The notes beneath the pieces are model-generated. The model was not told the origin of the DNA. It ran no database searches and saw nothing but the letters and a program-made list of their open reading frames with translations. A stretch of DNA of 64,000 bases from Botryosphaeria dothidea (Eukaryota > Ascomycota > Dothideomycetes > Botryosphaeriales > Botryosphaeriaceae), in contig WWBZ02000040.1 in the NCBI GenBank assembly GCA_011503125.2, forward strand, positions 3,410,001 through 3,474,000, read 5' to 3'. A program made the position numbers and the translations under genes. Each line of letters opens with the position of its first letter. Position 1 is the first letter of the stretch. Shown here piece by piece: positions 47,148-57,350 of the stretch.

Positions 47148-50100
47148 CTAAGTCTTAATATGTTTGATCCTGGAATTGTCCTTGCGGTCAGGTCGAGTGA
47201 GACTGATTACTGGTTGATTATCGCCATTCATTTGGATTGGTGCTAAGTCAGATCCATGATATCCGAGTTCATTGAGGAGATTCTTGATCCAGAGAGCTTC
47301 TTTTGCAGCGAGGGTCATTGCCACGTATTCAGCTTTAGTGGATGATGTAGCCACATTGCTTTGCTTAGTTGATTTGAACGAGATGGGTCCTCCGGCAGCC
47401 AGAAATACGTATCCTTGAGTACTGGCCCGATTCTCCTTATTATCAGCATAAGCAGCATCACTGAATCCCTGGAGATTCAGCTGATCATCTTTGGAGGCTT
47501 GGAATTTGATTGAAAGATCTGGTTTGCCCTTCAAATATCTGAGAATCCGGTAGGCTGTATTCAGATGAGATTCTGAGGGGTTGTGAGTGAACTGACAGAG
47601 CTTGTGGGTTGCGTAAGTAATGTCAGCTCGTGTCATATTCGCCGCGTATCCAATTGATCCAATGAGGGATTGATATTCATTGATCAGGTTGATTGGGGCT
47701 TGTTCTTCAGCTCTTGGTGTGAATGAAGCTCCAGATGGTTCCATTGGTGTTGATATTGGCTTGCAATTCTCTATGTGATGCCTGGATAGTATCCTCTGAA
47801 TGTAGGACTCTTGACTGATCCATATTATCTTGTTTGGGCGATCTCTAACGATTCTCATGCCGAGGTAGTGATGAATTGGTCCCAAATCGCGTAATTCGTA
47901 CTTGGCTGATAGTTGACTTCTCATAAGGTCAACGATATCCTTGTCCTGGTGAATAAGGATCAAGTTATCCACGTAGATAATGATGATTCCCTTGTGCTGA
48001 GCATGTTAGAATATATAGGGATCTGATTCTAGTAGGTAGTATTGGACAGTTGCGAGATGTTGAGTAATCTCCTGCTGCCAGATGCGTGGAGCTTGTTTTA
48101 ATCCATAGAGTGCCTTCTGGAGATGTGCAACGAGATTGGTTCCATTTGGTTGGTCATTAAATCCCGGTGGAAGTGCCATGTAGACATCATCCTTATCGAT
48201 CTTGCCGTTGATAAATGCTGAAGAGATATCCAATTGGTGGCATTCGAGATCTAGAATTGTGACAAGAGCTATGATAATCTTAAAGGTAGCTGGCTTGACG
48301 ACTAATGCAAAGGTTTCAAGATAGTCAAGTCTAGGGCGTTGCTTGTCTCCTCTGATACAAAGTCTTGCCTTGCAAGATGCGAGATTTCCGGTTGAATTAG
48401 CCTTATACTTGAAGACCTAGGTACAGGGTAAGATCCTAGCTGAATTAGGTGGCTCAGTAAGTGTCCAGGTGCCATTCTTCTTGTGTTGATCAATTTCCTT
48501 CGTGGTAGCTTGAATCCAATGATCCCTGAGAGGATGATTCATAGCTTCAGTCTAGTCTCGTGGTTCTGGTGGTAGGTCCTTGATTTTGGGCGCGTGATCC
48601 AGCCCGATGGCAAAACAATATGCCGTGATTGGTGGTAGAATTGACAGAATGGTGCGTGGGCGTCCAGGTTTACCGGTGCGTGCTTCCATAATTCTTCGAT
48701 AAGTTTGGCCCTTCTCTGTCTGAATCTTAGGGCGTGATAATTTTCGAACTAGGGTAGGCTGGCTCGATTCTTCTTGGTTGGCCATAGGTATTAAAGCCGA
48801 AGGTGATTCCGATGATTCTGATAGTTGGTCTTGGTCATTAATTGGTGGCAGATGTTGTTCTGCATCCGAAATTAGTAGAGATTCGATTGAAGATTGACGT
48901 GTTATTCCGAGATTAGGTAATTCAGGCAGGTTAAAAGTGCTAGTTGATCTGGGTGAGTCTGGTTGATCTTGAATTCGTAGAGCTTGTTGAGCAATTGACT
49001 GGAGTCTGTCCATCTGTTCATGTTCTTCTGATTGCTGAGATTCAATTTGATGCTGAGGTAGATCTGATGGAGTTCTACCCTCCGAATTAAGGGGGAGTCT
49101 GACGTATTCGATTATAGGGTCCTCCTCATCTGAGAGGTCCTCATTTGAAATATTGGGGAGGTCCAGATTCGATTCATTGAATGTAACATGGGAGCTTCTA
49201 ATAACAACACGCTTACTAGGCAAGTAGATACGGTAGATATTATCTCCCTTATATCCGATGAGATTTCCCTTCTAAGCTCTAAGCTCGAGCTTGTTTCCTT
49301 AGGTTCTTCGTTGCTTTGGAATATGGACGTAGGCAGTGCAGCTAAAGGTCCTCTAATTGGTGATATTGGGAAGAGTATTCGATATTTCCAACATCTCGCT
49401 AAGAGACTGGTATAGGGTCTTGGAATCCTTGTTGATTCTGGTGGGTGTCCGATTAATAATCTTGATTGCGGTATTCAAGGTTTCTGGCTAGAGAAATGAG
49501 GGCAGTCCGGCATCTTGAAGCATTGATCTAATTCGGGTTTCGATGATGTGATTGGCCTTCTCAGCCTTGCCATTCTGTTCAGGTGTATATGGGGCTAAAA
49601 TCTCAAGTTTAATGCCTTTTGTGCTGCAATAGGCTCGGAGTTGATTCATTGCAAATTCTCGACCATCATCAATTCGAATTCGTTTCGGGTAGTTCCCGGT
49701 CTGAGTATTCCACATCTCAATATGATCCTTGAGCGTATCAAATGCATGATATTTCTTCTTGAATGGGTAGCCCCAGCGGAACGTGGTTGCATCATTAGTT
49801 GTGAGGAGAAAGTAGCGTTCGCCGTGCATTCCAGGAGTAGACATCTGAACGGTATCGATATGGAATTCACCTGGTTCAGAGGCACGTCGTTGCTTCTCAT
49901 GGCTGATATTCCTTTGTGATTTGGTGAGGGCACAGATCTCGCAGTTGCCCTGTTCGCCGGTGAGTTGATAGCCAAGTTGCTGGGCAAGTATCTGGCAGGC
50001 TTGAAATGATGCATGTCCCATTCGTTGATGCAGAAGATTGATGTCGATCTTGATTGGTGAGATTGGAAGGAGTAATTGGCGTTGTTGATTCTCAGATTCG

Positions 50101-50366
50101 TTGCCGATAGCAATGATCTTTGGGCTAAAGAAGCCGAGTTCCTTGTTATAAGGCGTGTGCATGATTTCTTCGCCTGATGGAGTATAGAATCCTGGCTTGT
50201 TTGATCCATAGAAGAAGAGCTGATTGCCTTTCCTTTCATAGAAGACCCGAGAGGAAATTGTGCTAATTGGCAAATCGGGAGTGTAGAGGACATGCTGGAT
50301 AGTCCTCGTGATCTTGTCGTTCTTGGAATCTAGGTAGGTAAGTTGAATTGTTCCTCTGCCAAGCAC
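47148..50366 (-). pseudogene. Copia pol (integrase, reverse transcriptase, RNase H), broken
   Basis: Reading leftwards: integrase 50366-49488 with LLHQRMGHASFQ, the zinc-binding Cys pair CEICALTK, and the acidic core FHIDTVQ ... RIDDGREF ... YTPEQNGKAEKAN. A linker follows with MPSKRVVIRSS. Reverse transcriptase at 48.3-47.6 kb has DISSAFINGKI, ALYGLKQAPRIW and IIIYVDNLILI (YVDD in relatives). RNase H at 47.4-47.2 kb has STKAEYVAMTLAAKEALWIK. Stops at several points, mostly TAG, split it into pieces. Confidence 0.9.
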
Positions 50367-50578
50367 TCGGATTAGTCCTCCTCCGGTATAGATCTCACTT
50401 AGTAGGGTATCTTAGAGGTCTAAGAATGCTTCTCGATTGTTGCAGCAGTGATAGTAGGCTCTAGTGTCAACAATAAAGTGTTCACGGAACTATTCCTTGG
50501 ACTTTATGGGAACTTTGAGAGGTAACTGCATGATTGCCATATGATTCAAGGCTCCTGATTTCGCATCGGACTTCGCAT

Positions 50579-51300
50579 TTAGCTGACCCTTGGATTGAGA
50601 GGCATGGTATTCGCTGACAAGTTTCTGATTAGGGATAAATGATCCTCCTCGTGACAATTCAGGATATAGGTGGAAGCACCTCTCCGTTCGATGAGGTCTA
50701 TTACAGCAGAGGCATTTCTGCTGATTCGATTAATTCGATTGATTCGGTTGATTGAATTTAACTCCTCGTTTAATAATATTAACTTGTGAATTCGGAAGAA
50801 GCATATTGCGCTTGTTCTCATCGATAATCTGATTAATAAGGTCTTGGAGCTTGATTTTTTCGTTGTTGCGAAGTGATTGGCGCTTGGCCGTGACCCAGGT
50901 ATCGAAGTGCTAATCCAGCTTAGCAAGCAGCTCATAGACTGCTGCCTCAGGTAGAAGTTTAAGGCTAGATTGGATGCAGTCTATCCAGGCAGCACTATAC
51001 TTCCGCAAGAAAGTCTTAAGATTCGAGGTTGGATCATAGGTCATCTTGGTCCAGATTGAGAAGTAGATTGATTGCTGGACAGGACCTTCTCCTTCGAATT
51101 TGGAATTAATATCGTCCCACATCCCTTTCGAGGTTGAGAACGTAGATAGGGAACGAAGGTAGTCCATATGGACTGTCATCTTAATTGCGTAGATTGCCTT
51201 AGCATCCCTGGTGATCTAGTCCTTATACCGTTTGAGCTTGCGCTCGTACTTAGCAAGATCTGTCTCCTCTAGAGCGTCTTCTTCTTCAGGCTTCAGACGT
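50579..51300 (-). pseudogene. Copia gag remnant
   Basis: Minus-strand fragments such as STSKGMWDDINSKFEGEG, LKTFLRKYSAAWIDCI and LLPEAAVYELLAKLD match the Copia gag helix pattern (UBN2/DUF4219-like). TAG codons interrupt the frame near 50910 and in the Asn-rich stretch near 50740. Confidence 0.75.
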
Positions 51301-51700
51301 TCTTACTTTGGTGGTTATGCAAGATCGCCGCTGACGATCTCCTAAAGATCCTCTCTCTTAAAGTATCCTTCTAGTAAGGACCTCCATTGTAGATAGTTCC
51401 TTGAACTAATAAGCTTTAGGATAGTCCCAAGCTCCTTGGTCGACGATTCGGTTATTATGACGGTCGGAACAGTCGTTCGTCGTCAGAGATTCGATTCGGT
51501 AATTCAGTTGATGCGCCCAATAGGCTAATTAGTCGTTCTCATTATTTGAGAGACGATCGAGATGGCTTGCGCTAATGCTTGAATTAATGCGATGAGTGCT
51601 CGTCCAATAAACGGCCTCGGATGCGCCGGATTCGGCAGTATTCGGTGGAAATTGATTCTAAGTGATTGCGGCCGATCAGGCTATTGCTTAAGCACCATCC

Positions 51701-51712
51701 GGGCTCATAACC
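51701..51712 (-). other. Copia primer-binding site (initiator tRNA-Met anticodon arm)
   Basis: Plus strand reads GGGCTCATAACC, directly abutting the 5' LTR. This equals the anticodon stem-loop of initiator tRNA-Met, so on the element strand it is complementary to it. Copia elements are known to prime from an internal tRNA-iMet site. Confidence 0.85.
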
Positions 51713-51877
51713 TGATAAAATTCGCGCTTAATCGGTCGGAATCGATGAATGAATGACTTAATTGCTTGGTTGCTAAGGCGCTCGTGGTGTTGCTCCCAAG
51801 ACGTCTCAGAATGAATGACTAAGCTAATATACTATCTAATAACAGATAACGGAGGTGATTGAGCTCATTTTCTATCA
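51713..51877 (-). repeat. Copia 5' LTR
   Basis: 165 bp, partner of 46735-46899; a few transition differences between them fit RIP. Confidence 0.92.
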
Positions 51878-52015
51878 TATATACTAGCTATACTTATTCT
51901 CCCTTCTATAGTAGGTAGAGATATAGCTATAGTCCTGGTACTTAAAGCACTAGGTTACTATAAAGGCTATACTATAGTATTCTACTATATAGAGCGTATA
52001 GTTACTAATAACGTA

Positions 52016-53857
52016 CTCTACAAGCGAGTCGCGCACACAACCAAGCCGCGCACCTCACCAACTTTCTCTACCTTTGCAGCCATATAGCTTAACAACGCAT
52101 TAAGATTCTACAAGTATAATAACTATTATAGCTTAAGAAGCGTCTTAAGTATTCTTTCTACATATACGAGAATTATGGCCCATCTTGCCGCAGCTCCTAC
52201 AGCGTCTTTTACGTAGCTCACCCGTGCCTGCCTGCGCCTTATTTTGACGCGTTTCGCTCGTAAGCTGCTTATTAACGTCGTTTTGAGCGATAATATCCTC
52301 GCCCTCTGCCTTTGTTAAAGTGCCCTGCTTCTAGATCCGCTTTCTTTAACGTTATTTACGCCTTGTGGCTGCCTCATTTGCCTTCTAAAGGCTTGAGACC
52401 TGATCGCGTAATAAGACTATCTCATGCACTATTATCTCAGCGCCCTTAGTGAGCCGATCGAGCGACTGGATAATCGACGTAGGCGAAGAATCTTGATGCC
52501 TTTGAATACGATTGCGAATTAGCGTTGATTAAGACTCCAGCTCGCGGGCGTTGCTTAGTGTTTTCGATTCCTATATGGTATTCTCCGCAGTAGGTGGTGA
52601 CGGCGTCCGCAGCTGAATATCAAGCTTTAATAGCACAGCATCTAGGTTGTGTGGCACAAGGCCTACGCCTCGAAAGCTTGCGTAGATATTCTTCTCTGTA
52701 ATTGACTCGTCGAAAGCCGCTTTAAAGGCAGGTAAGAACTCGAGCTTGGTGATGTGGTTGATGTGGTTGCGCGCCAAGCTCTCGATCTGGCGCCTATATG
52801 CCTTCTTTAATGGAGAGAAGCAGCCTATATCAAGTGGCTGTAGTAGGTGTGACGAATGTGGCGGCATACAGAGAGTAATAATATTATTCTCCTTGCAGAT
52901 CTCTTGGAATTTAAGTGATATATGGCTCTCATGGCCATCGATTACCAGCAGCCGGTGCGTGCCCACGGTGCGCGTCTTCGTGTGCGCGTTGAAGTGCTTC
53001 AACCACGCGACTCCAAGCTCATTATTGGTCCATCTATTATCGCTCAATCCAATAGCCCAATCGCGAGGTATATCGTTGCCCTTGTACCAGGTAGAGAGGT
53101 GGTGCTTGCCCGCGAAGATGATGAAAGGTGGGATCGCCCATCTAGCAGCGTTGATTCCCTGGATCACGGTAACCTACTCACGATTGCCTGGCTGAACCAC
53201 CTTTGGCCTGCCACGCCTATCTGAGCCTGTGACAACTGATTGGGCTAAGATAACCCCCATCATAAAGCCAATCTCATCAAAGTTATAGCTGTCTTCGTCT
53301 TGGATGCCGTATTTCTCTTTAATAGAGCTTACAAGCTTGAACCACTGGCTAATAACCTTATAATCCTCATTCAAGGCTCGCTGGCGATTGTATGCGCGGC
53401 TCCGCTGAGCCTTTAGCTCAGGCGTGCGCCTGATAAAGTTATCTGGCCAGTTTATGCCAACTGGCTGGCCGCCACGAGCCTCCAACAGTTTATCAGCCAT
53501 AGCTCGTATCATCTGCTTCGTAGGCGGAAACCCTCGTAAATCTAGGTCAAGCGTATGCTGGATAATCGCTAGTTCTTTAGATTTAGTGAGCTTCTTGTAG
53601 TTAGCCTCACAATCGCGTCGTGGCTGCGTTCCAGCGCGTCGGTCGCGGAGCGTGCTTAGGGGAACGTTGAACGTTGATGCGGCGCGTCTTTCACTCTAAA
53701 TTTGCTTTTTATTAATAGCTAAGATAGCAAGGAAGATATCTCCTTCGTTATAGGTTGATTGAGTAGTAATTGGTTGAGCTATAGTAGTTGAAAGCTGACG
53801 TGTTGCGAAAGTTGGCGAGGTGCGCGGCTCGGTTGTGTGCGCGACTCGCTTGTGGAG
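52016..53857 (-). mobile_element. Fot1/pogo-type DNA transposon
   Basis: 1842 bp with terminal inverted repeats of about 50 bp (CTCTACAAGCGAGTCGCGCA at the left, its near-perfect complement at the right) and the TA target duplication at 52014-52015 and 53858-53859 typical of Tc1/mariner-pogo elements. It interrupts ORF1 of the LINE. Confidence 0.93.
52571..53800 (-). pseudogene. Fot1/pogo DDE transposase with nonsense codons
   Basis: The N-terminal DNA-binding part shows STFNVPLSTLRDRRAGTQPR. The DDE-1 catalytic domain has acids in YNFDEIGFMMG, LLVIDGHESHIS and LLQPLDIGCFSPLKKAYRR. Two TAG codons break an otherwise continuous frame: one after GNRE (53168-53173 region, where relatives have Trp) and one before SERRAAS near 53695. 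A light RIP load explains both. Otherwise near full length. Confidence 0.88.
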
Positions 53858-54868
53858 TACGTTAAGTCCTTTAGTAATAATCTAGTTAGCTGCCTCGGGG
53901 TCTATAGTGCTAAGAATAATCGCTAAGTAAGTTTTCCCCTCTAGGAGCTTCCTCTTTAGCTAGGCTAGCTTGCTAATACGTAGTTCTAGGTGTAGGAATA
54001 GATTCTAATTCTAAAGGGTTTGGGCGGCCTAGGGATCCTTAATATTAATGCCTTTAAGGGGGACGTTGTAGACTAGTACTAAGTAGAGCTGCTAGTTAGA
54101 GCGGACTTCTCTACCTAGTTCTATAGTCTATTCCTAGTCCTAGAGGAGGGCTGCTCTAGTCTGAGTATCAGGCACGAAGAGCTTAACGTCCCTACTAGGG
54201 AGCTTCTTAGCAGCTAGTATCTTTTTACACGCTAGGCTTTTCCCTGCCTAAATCTTCTTAATAATAGCCTTATTGGAGAGGTTAGCGACCTCCTATCTAT
54301 TCGTCTTATCTAGGAAGTATAGAGTAAGCTTAGTGGTGGCCGGGGGGGTAGGAGGCTTTAGGACTACTCGGGCTGTAATATTGGCCTAGCTAGGTACTGC
54401 GGGCGTAGGGGTAGTCTAGAGTCGGCTAACTATCTTCTAGACTTGCTGCACTTCCTTAAGGATATCCTTAAGGCCTAGCTTCTTAGTGGTCGCCTCCTAG
54501 TAGATAGTAATATAATCCTAGAAGATTATCTTAGTAATATCGAGAAAATTTTTTACCTGGCTAGAGAGGACTAAAGGGAGGCCAGCGGATGCTTGTAGGG
54601 CTTAGAGGAGGGTGTCTGCTGTTTTTAAGGCTCTTTTAACGTATTCTACGCTGTACTAAGTATTCTGCGGTTTATTGGGGGTGCGCTATGGTTGGGTAGA
54701 GGTGGTCACTGGAGGGGGCTGTTCGCCCCTTCCTGCGGCTTCTATATTAACTATAACGCGGCTGCAGCTGCTCTAAGTAGTATTTCGAGTCTCGCTGGGC
54801 CTAGGAGAGTCCCTGGGGCCCTCTCCCGGCGCCGTAGCTTGGGGTCGATTTTTTGGCGTGGTCATGTT

Positions 54869-54885
54869 TTTTTGGCTATTTATAG
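54869..54885. repeat. Target-site duplication of the LINE, right copy (17 bp)
   Basis: TTTTTGGCTATTTATAG, identical to 42722-42738. Confidence 0.9.
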
Positions 54886-54897
54886 CAAGCTCTGTTG
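54886..54897 (-). mobile_element. Sliver of Ty3/Gypsy element A between two insertions
   Basis: Twelve bases outside the TSD, reading on the minus strand as part of LPATELAIN. They join integrase sequence at 62912 to that at 42721. The last five (TGTTG, 54893-54897) are the target duplication of element B. Confidence 0.85.
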
Positions 54898-55375
54898 TGT
54901 TACGGCGCAGCCTCCACAGGTTGAGGAAGTTAGGGATCAGCCCCGCCGGAACAACAGAAGTCGGGGTCATAAAGATCCGAGGTCACGTGACCTCGCGCTC
55001 AACTAGACCCACCCGCTCAGATTGCCAAGGCTGCCTGAGCGGGCCCCACCTACTGAGCCATCCTGCTCAATCACAACAGCTCGCTCAGAAGACTACGCGC
55101 CATTGAGCGCAACCCGCCTATTGAGCACATAGATTGTATAGAACTCTCCTACGTATATAAACCACGCTCTCTAGATAGCTTTGACCTTCGTGGTCAACTT
55201 CAATAACAATTCAGCACCAATTGTTAGTAACAAGGCCTTCGCACGCAGTGCTCAGTCTTCAGTCGTCTACTCGTTCCTCACGTACCTCTTCTTGTACCCA
55301 CTCAAGGAAAACCCTCGACAGGTTTCCACCCTCTTTGGTGTTTGGATCCTTAGAGGTAGAGGCCCGCTCGTTACA
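54898..55375 (+). repeat. 5' LTR of element B
   Basis: 478 bp, TGTTACGG...CGTTACA. It contains the perfect palindrome GGTCACGTGACC (54981-54992), eight GCTCA/TGAGC pentamers at 54997-55126, and a TATA-like TATATAAAC near 55155. A promoter for the sense transcript is expected here. Confidence 0.95.
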
Positions 55376-55472
55376 CTTTGACCACCATCCTTGCAAGGAG
55401 AGGGACCGTTCAGGAAGAACGAGTTATTAGGTTAAGTATCACCCCGCCTAACGCGTTTAGGGAAAGCATACA

Positions 55473-57302
55473 ATGGCACCAGGATCTCAGATGGACGTCG
55501 ACCCAACGGAGGGCCGCGCTGAGGGTGCCCCAGGGCGTGCTCCGCCCGCGCTGCAAACAGAGCCTACCAGAGCTGAGCTCTTACAACTCATCGAGGAGTT
55601 GAAAGCTCAGAACGCTCGACTGATCGAGCACACGACAAAGCGGAGCGCTACTAAGGTTAAAGTAGCGGCACCCGAGAAGTTCGATGGGGACAGGAAGAAG
55701 CTCCAATCCTTCCTACTCCAGATGCAACGCTACCTCCAGTTTAACCAAGCACAATTCGACAACGACGCCGAAGAAGTGCTCTTCGCATCAACCTACCTCA
55801 GAGGAACGGCAGAAGCATGGATGGAACCATACCTTCGCGACCACCTAGCCAACGAACACTCTCTCGAGAAGAGACGGGCAAAGACCAAGGAAATCTTCGA
55901 CACCTACACGGGATTCGCAGACAACCTTAGGGCCACTTTCAACGATCGGGACGAAGTCCGCAAAGCCTCTAACGATATTATGACCGTTAGACAGATGGGA
56001 TCTGTAGCTGTCTACGCAACCAAGTTTCAGCAGCTTGCAGCCTACCTCGAATGGTCAGACGAGACTTTCCGCGACCTCTTCTATAAAGGCCTGAAGGACG
56101 AAGTCAAGAAGAACATGATCACTCACGAATACCCACCTACCTTTCAGAAGATGGTAGACCTTGCGTCTCAGATCGACGGTCGCATGTACGAATGGAAGAT
56201 GGGTTCTCGACAATCCAACACCTCGAAGCCCCGCCGTGAAAGAACAACCCTCGAAGGCGGAGACGCTATGGCCCTCGACGCGGCCAACAGACAGGATTCC
56301 AAGAAGGGCAACAATGGTCACAACAACAAGAAGCCCAAGGGACCTAACCCGAACTGGACGGATGAGCAGAAACAGCGCTATAAGGATCGACTCTGCATCA
56401 CCTGCGGCAGTGACAAACACTTCTCTCCTAAGTGTCCGCAGAACCCTCGCAGCAAGAAGGACAACAAGCAGACTTCGAGCGCTCAGCGTGAAGCGTCGGT
56501 TGCATCTCGCCAAGACAACCACGATACGCTACACTGGACAGCCTGTTACGATGACGGCTGTCAGACGCACCAAACCAGCAAGGATATCTCTGGATGGTAC
56601 CCCCACGAACCTCGAAACTTCGGTATGATGACCAGGAACGAAGAAGTCATCGAAACCGACGATATCATCGATAGTTTCCCTCTAGACGACGAACTTGTCA
56701 ACAGCGAAACAGGAGAACTATACGAGAGTACTAGTGAAACGCAGTCAGATAATGCACCTATACCATCGGACAAACTAGACACCCTCGTCTCGTTAGAAGT
56801 TCTCGCTGAAAGATACGGCATTGGCAACCACCTACGGGACGAATGGGGCAATCTTAGTCAAACAATCTGGATTCCGCATCAGAAAGGCATCGCGCTTACG
56901 GTCATTTGGGGATGGCGTCAGAACACCCTTTGGGAAACCCGAATTGAACAAGACGGGAAGAAGTACGAACTTCCGGTGACCAAAGAAACGACACTCGTCG
57001 AACGCCACCACCAAGGAACCTCAGCACGCGAGCAAGCAGACTACGACTCCCTCCGGGAACTAGCACGGATTCTCTGCCAGTACGGCACGGCAACGATCCA
57101 GCATCGTACACTCCAGTGGATTCCGGACAAGAAGCTCAATCGACCAACCTTTAGATATCAGGTTCGAAAGGACAAAGTCTACTGGCGAAGGAAGCAGAAC
57201 TCCGACAAATGGACCAACTGGAAGCAAGCATATCTCCAAGTCAACGAATGGGAAGACTATATGCACAGTGAAGTCTACGGCTACCCTATGCCAAAAAACT
57301 AG
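55473..57302 (+). CDS. Gag polyprotein of element B
   Basis: 609 residues. An acidic/Ala start is followed by a coiled helix (ELLQLIEELKAQNARLIEHT) and the retrotransposon capsid-like region (FLLQMQRYLQFNQAQFD, YLRGTAEAWMEPYL, FQQLAAYLEW). One CCHC knuckle (CITCGSDKHFSPKC) binds nucleic acid. After it comes an acidic linker, then about 150 residues with RYGIGNHLRDEWGNLSQTIW that I do not recognise. The stop TAG (57300-57302) is preceded directly by a slippery heptamer, so part of the product continues into pol. Confidence 0.93.
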   Translation: MAPGSQMDVDPTEGRAEGAPGRAPPALQTEPTRAELLQLIEELKAQNARLIEHTTKRSATKVKVAAPEKFDGDRKKLQSFLLQMQRYLQFNQAQFDNDAEEVLFASTYLRGTAEAWMEPYLRDHLANEHSLEKRRAKTKEIFDTYTGFADNLRATFNDRDEVRKASNDIMTVRQMGSVAVYATKFQQLAAYLEWSDETFRDLFYKGLKDEVKKNMITHEYPPTFQKMVDLASQIDGRMYEWKMGSRQSNTSKPRRERTTLEGGDAMALDAANRQDSKKGNNGHNNKKPKGPNPNWTDEQKQRYKDRLCITCGSDKHFSPKCPQNPRSKKDNKQTSSAQREASVASRQDNHDTLHWTACYDDGCQTHQTSKDISGWYPHEPRNFGMMTRNEEVIETDDIIDSFPLDDELVNSETGELYESTSETQSDNAPIPSDKLDTLVSLEVLAERYGIGNHLRDEWGNLSQTIWIPHQKGIALTVIWGWRQNTLWETRIEQDGKKYELPVTKETTLVERHHQGTSAREQADYDSLRELARILCQYGTATIQHRTLQWIPDKKLNRPTFRYQVRKDKVYWRRKQNSDKWTNWKQAYLQVNEWEDYMHSEVYGYPMPKN

Positions 57303-57350
57303 ACGGCCCTACGGCAATGGGACCAACCCAGGGGCCACAGTCTAGGTCCC
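57293..57350 (+). promoter_or_regulatory. Programmed -1 frameshift signal between gag and pol
   Basis: Heptamer A AAA AAC at 57293-57299 sits in the gag frame immediately before the stop; slipping -1 enters the pol frame (Leu-Asp-Gly-Pro...). After a 5-base spacer a pseudoknot can form: stem 1 GGCCCT (57305-57310) with AGGGGCC (57330-57336, one bulge), and stem 2 GGGACC (57319-57324) with GGTCCC (57345-57350). Confidence 0.8.

Larger units (their letters stand above)
46735..51877 (-). mobile_element. Ty1/Copia retrotransposon, degenerate, complete with LTRs
   Basis: 5143 bp, flanked by TATAT at 46730-46734 and 51878-51882. It interrupts the LINE. LTRs of 165 bp (TGATGAAATT...TTTTCCATCA) differ at a few C/T or G/A positions. 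Order on the minus strand is gag, protease/integrase, reverse transcriptase, RNase H, which is the Copia order. Nonsense codons interrupt the frame, so it is not autonomous. Confidence 0.93.
42739..54868 (-). mobile_element. Tad1-type LINE, RIP-degraded, split by Copia and Fot1 insertions
   Basis: Non-LTR retrotransposon on the minus strand, about 5.1 kb once the two insertions are removed. ORF1 (54.86-51.88 kb) includes LFVPDTQTRAALL, REVRSN*QLYLVLVYNVPLKG and a decayed CCHC knuckle (CFKYQDYSYIS, near 51.93 kb). ORF2 has an endonuclease (LLGDFNLYYP and STLDLIF, 45.9-45.6 kb), a reverse transcriptase box PLRFVDNTNILTF near 44.27 kb (normally VDDTN), and a C-terminal CGWHRQTLKYILLFCP near 43.2 kb. 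The 3' end is a TATC-type repeat tail (42739-42755). Frames are full of TAG codons. In 43501-43980 I count only 2 CpA dinucleotides, a RIP signature. Flanked by a 17-bp target-site duplication. Confidence 0.88.

Noticed and set aside
51695..51715. Initiator tRNA-Met gene fragment
   Set aside because: Only the 12-base anticodon arm is present and it abuts the Copia LTR, so it is the primer-binding site.
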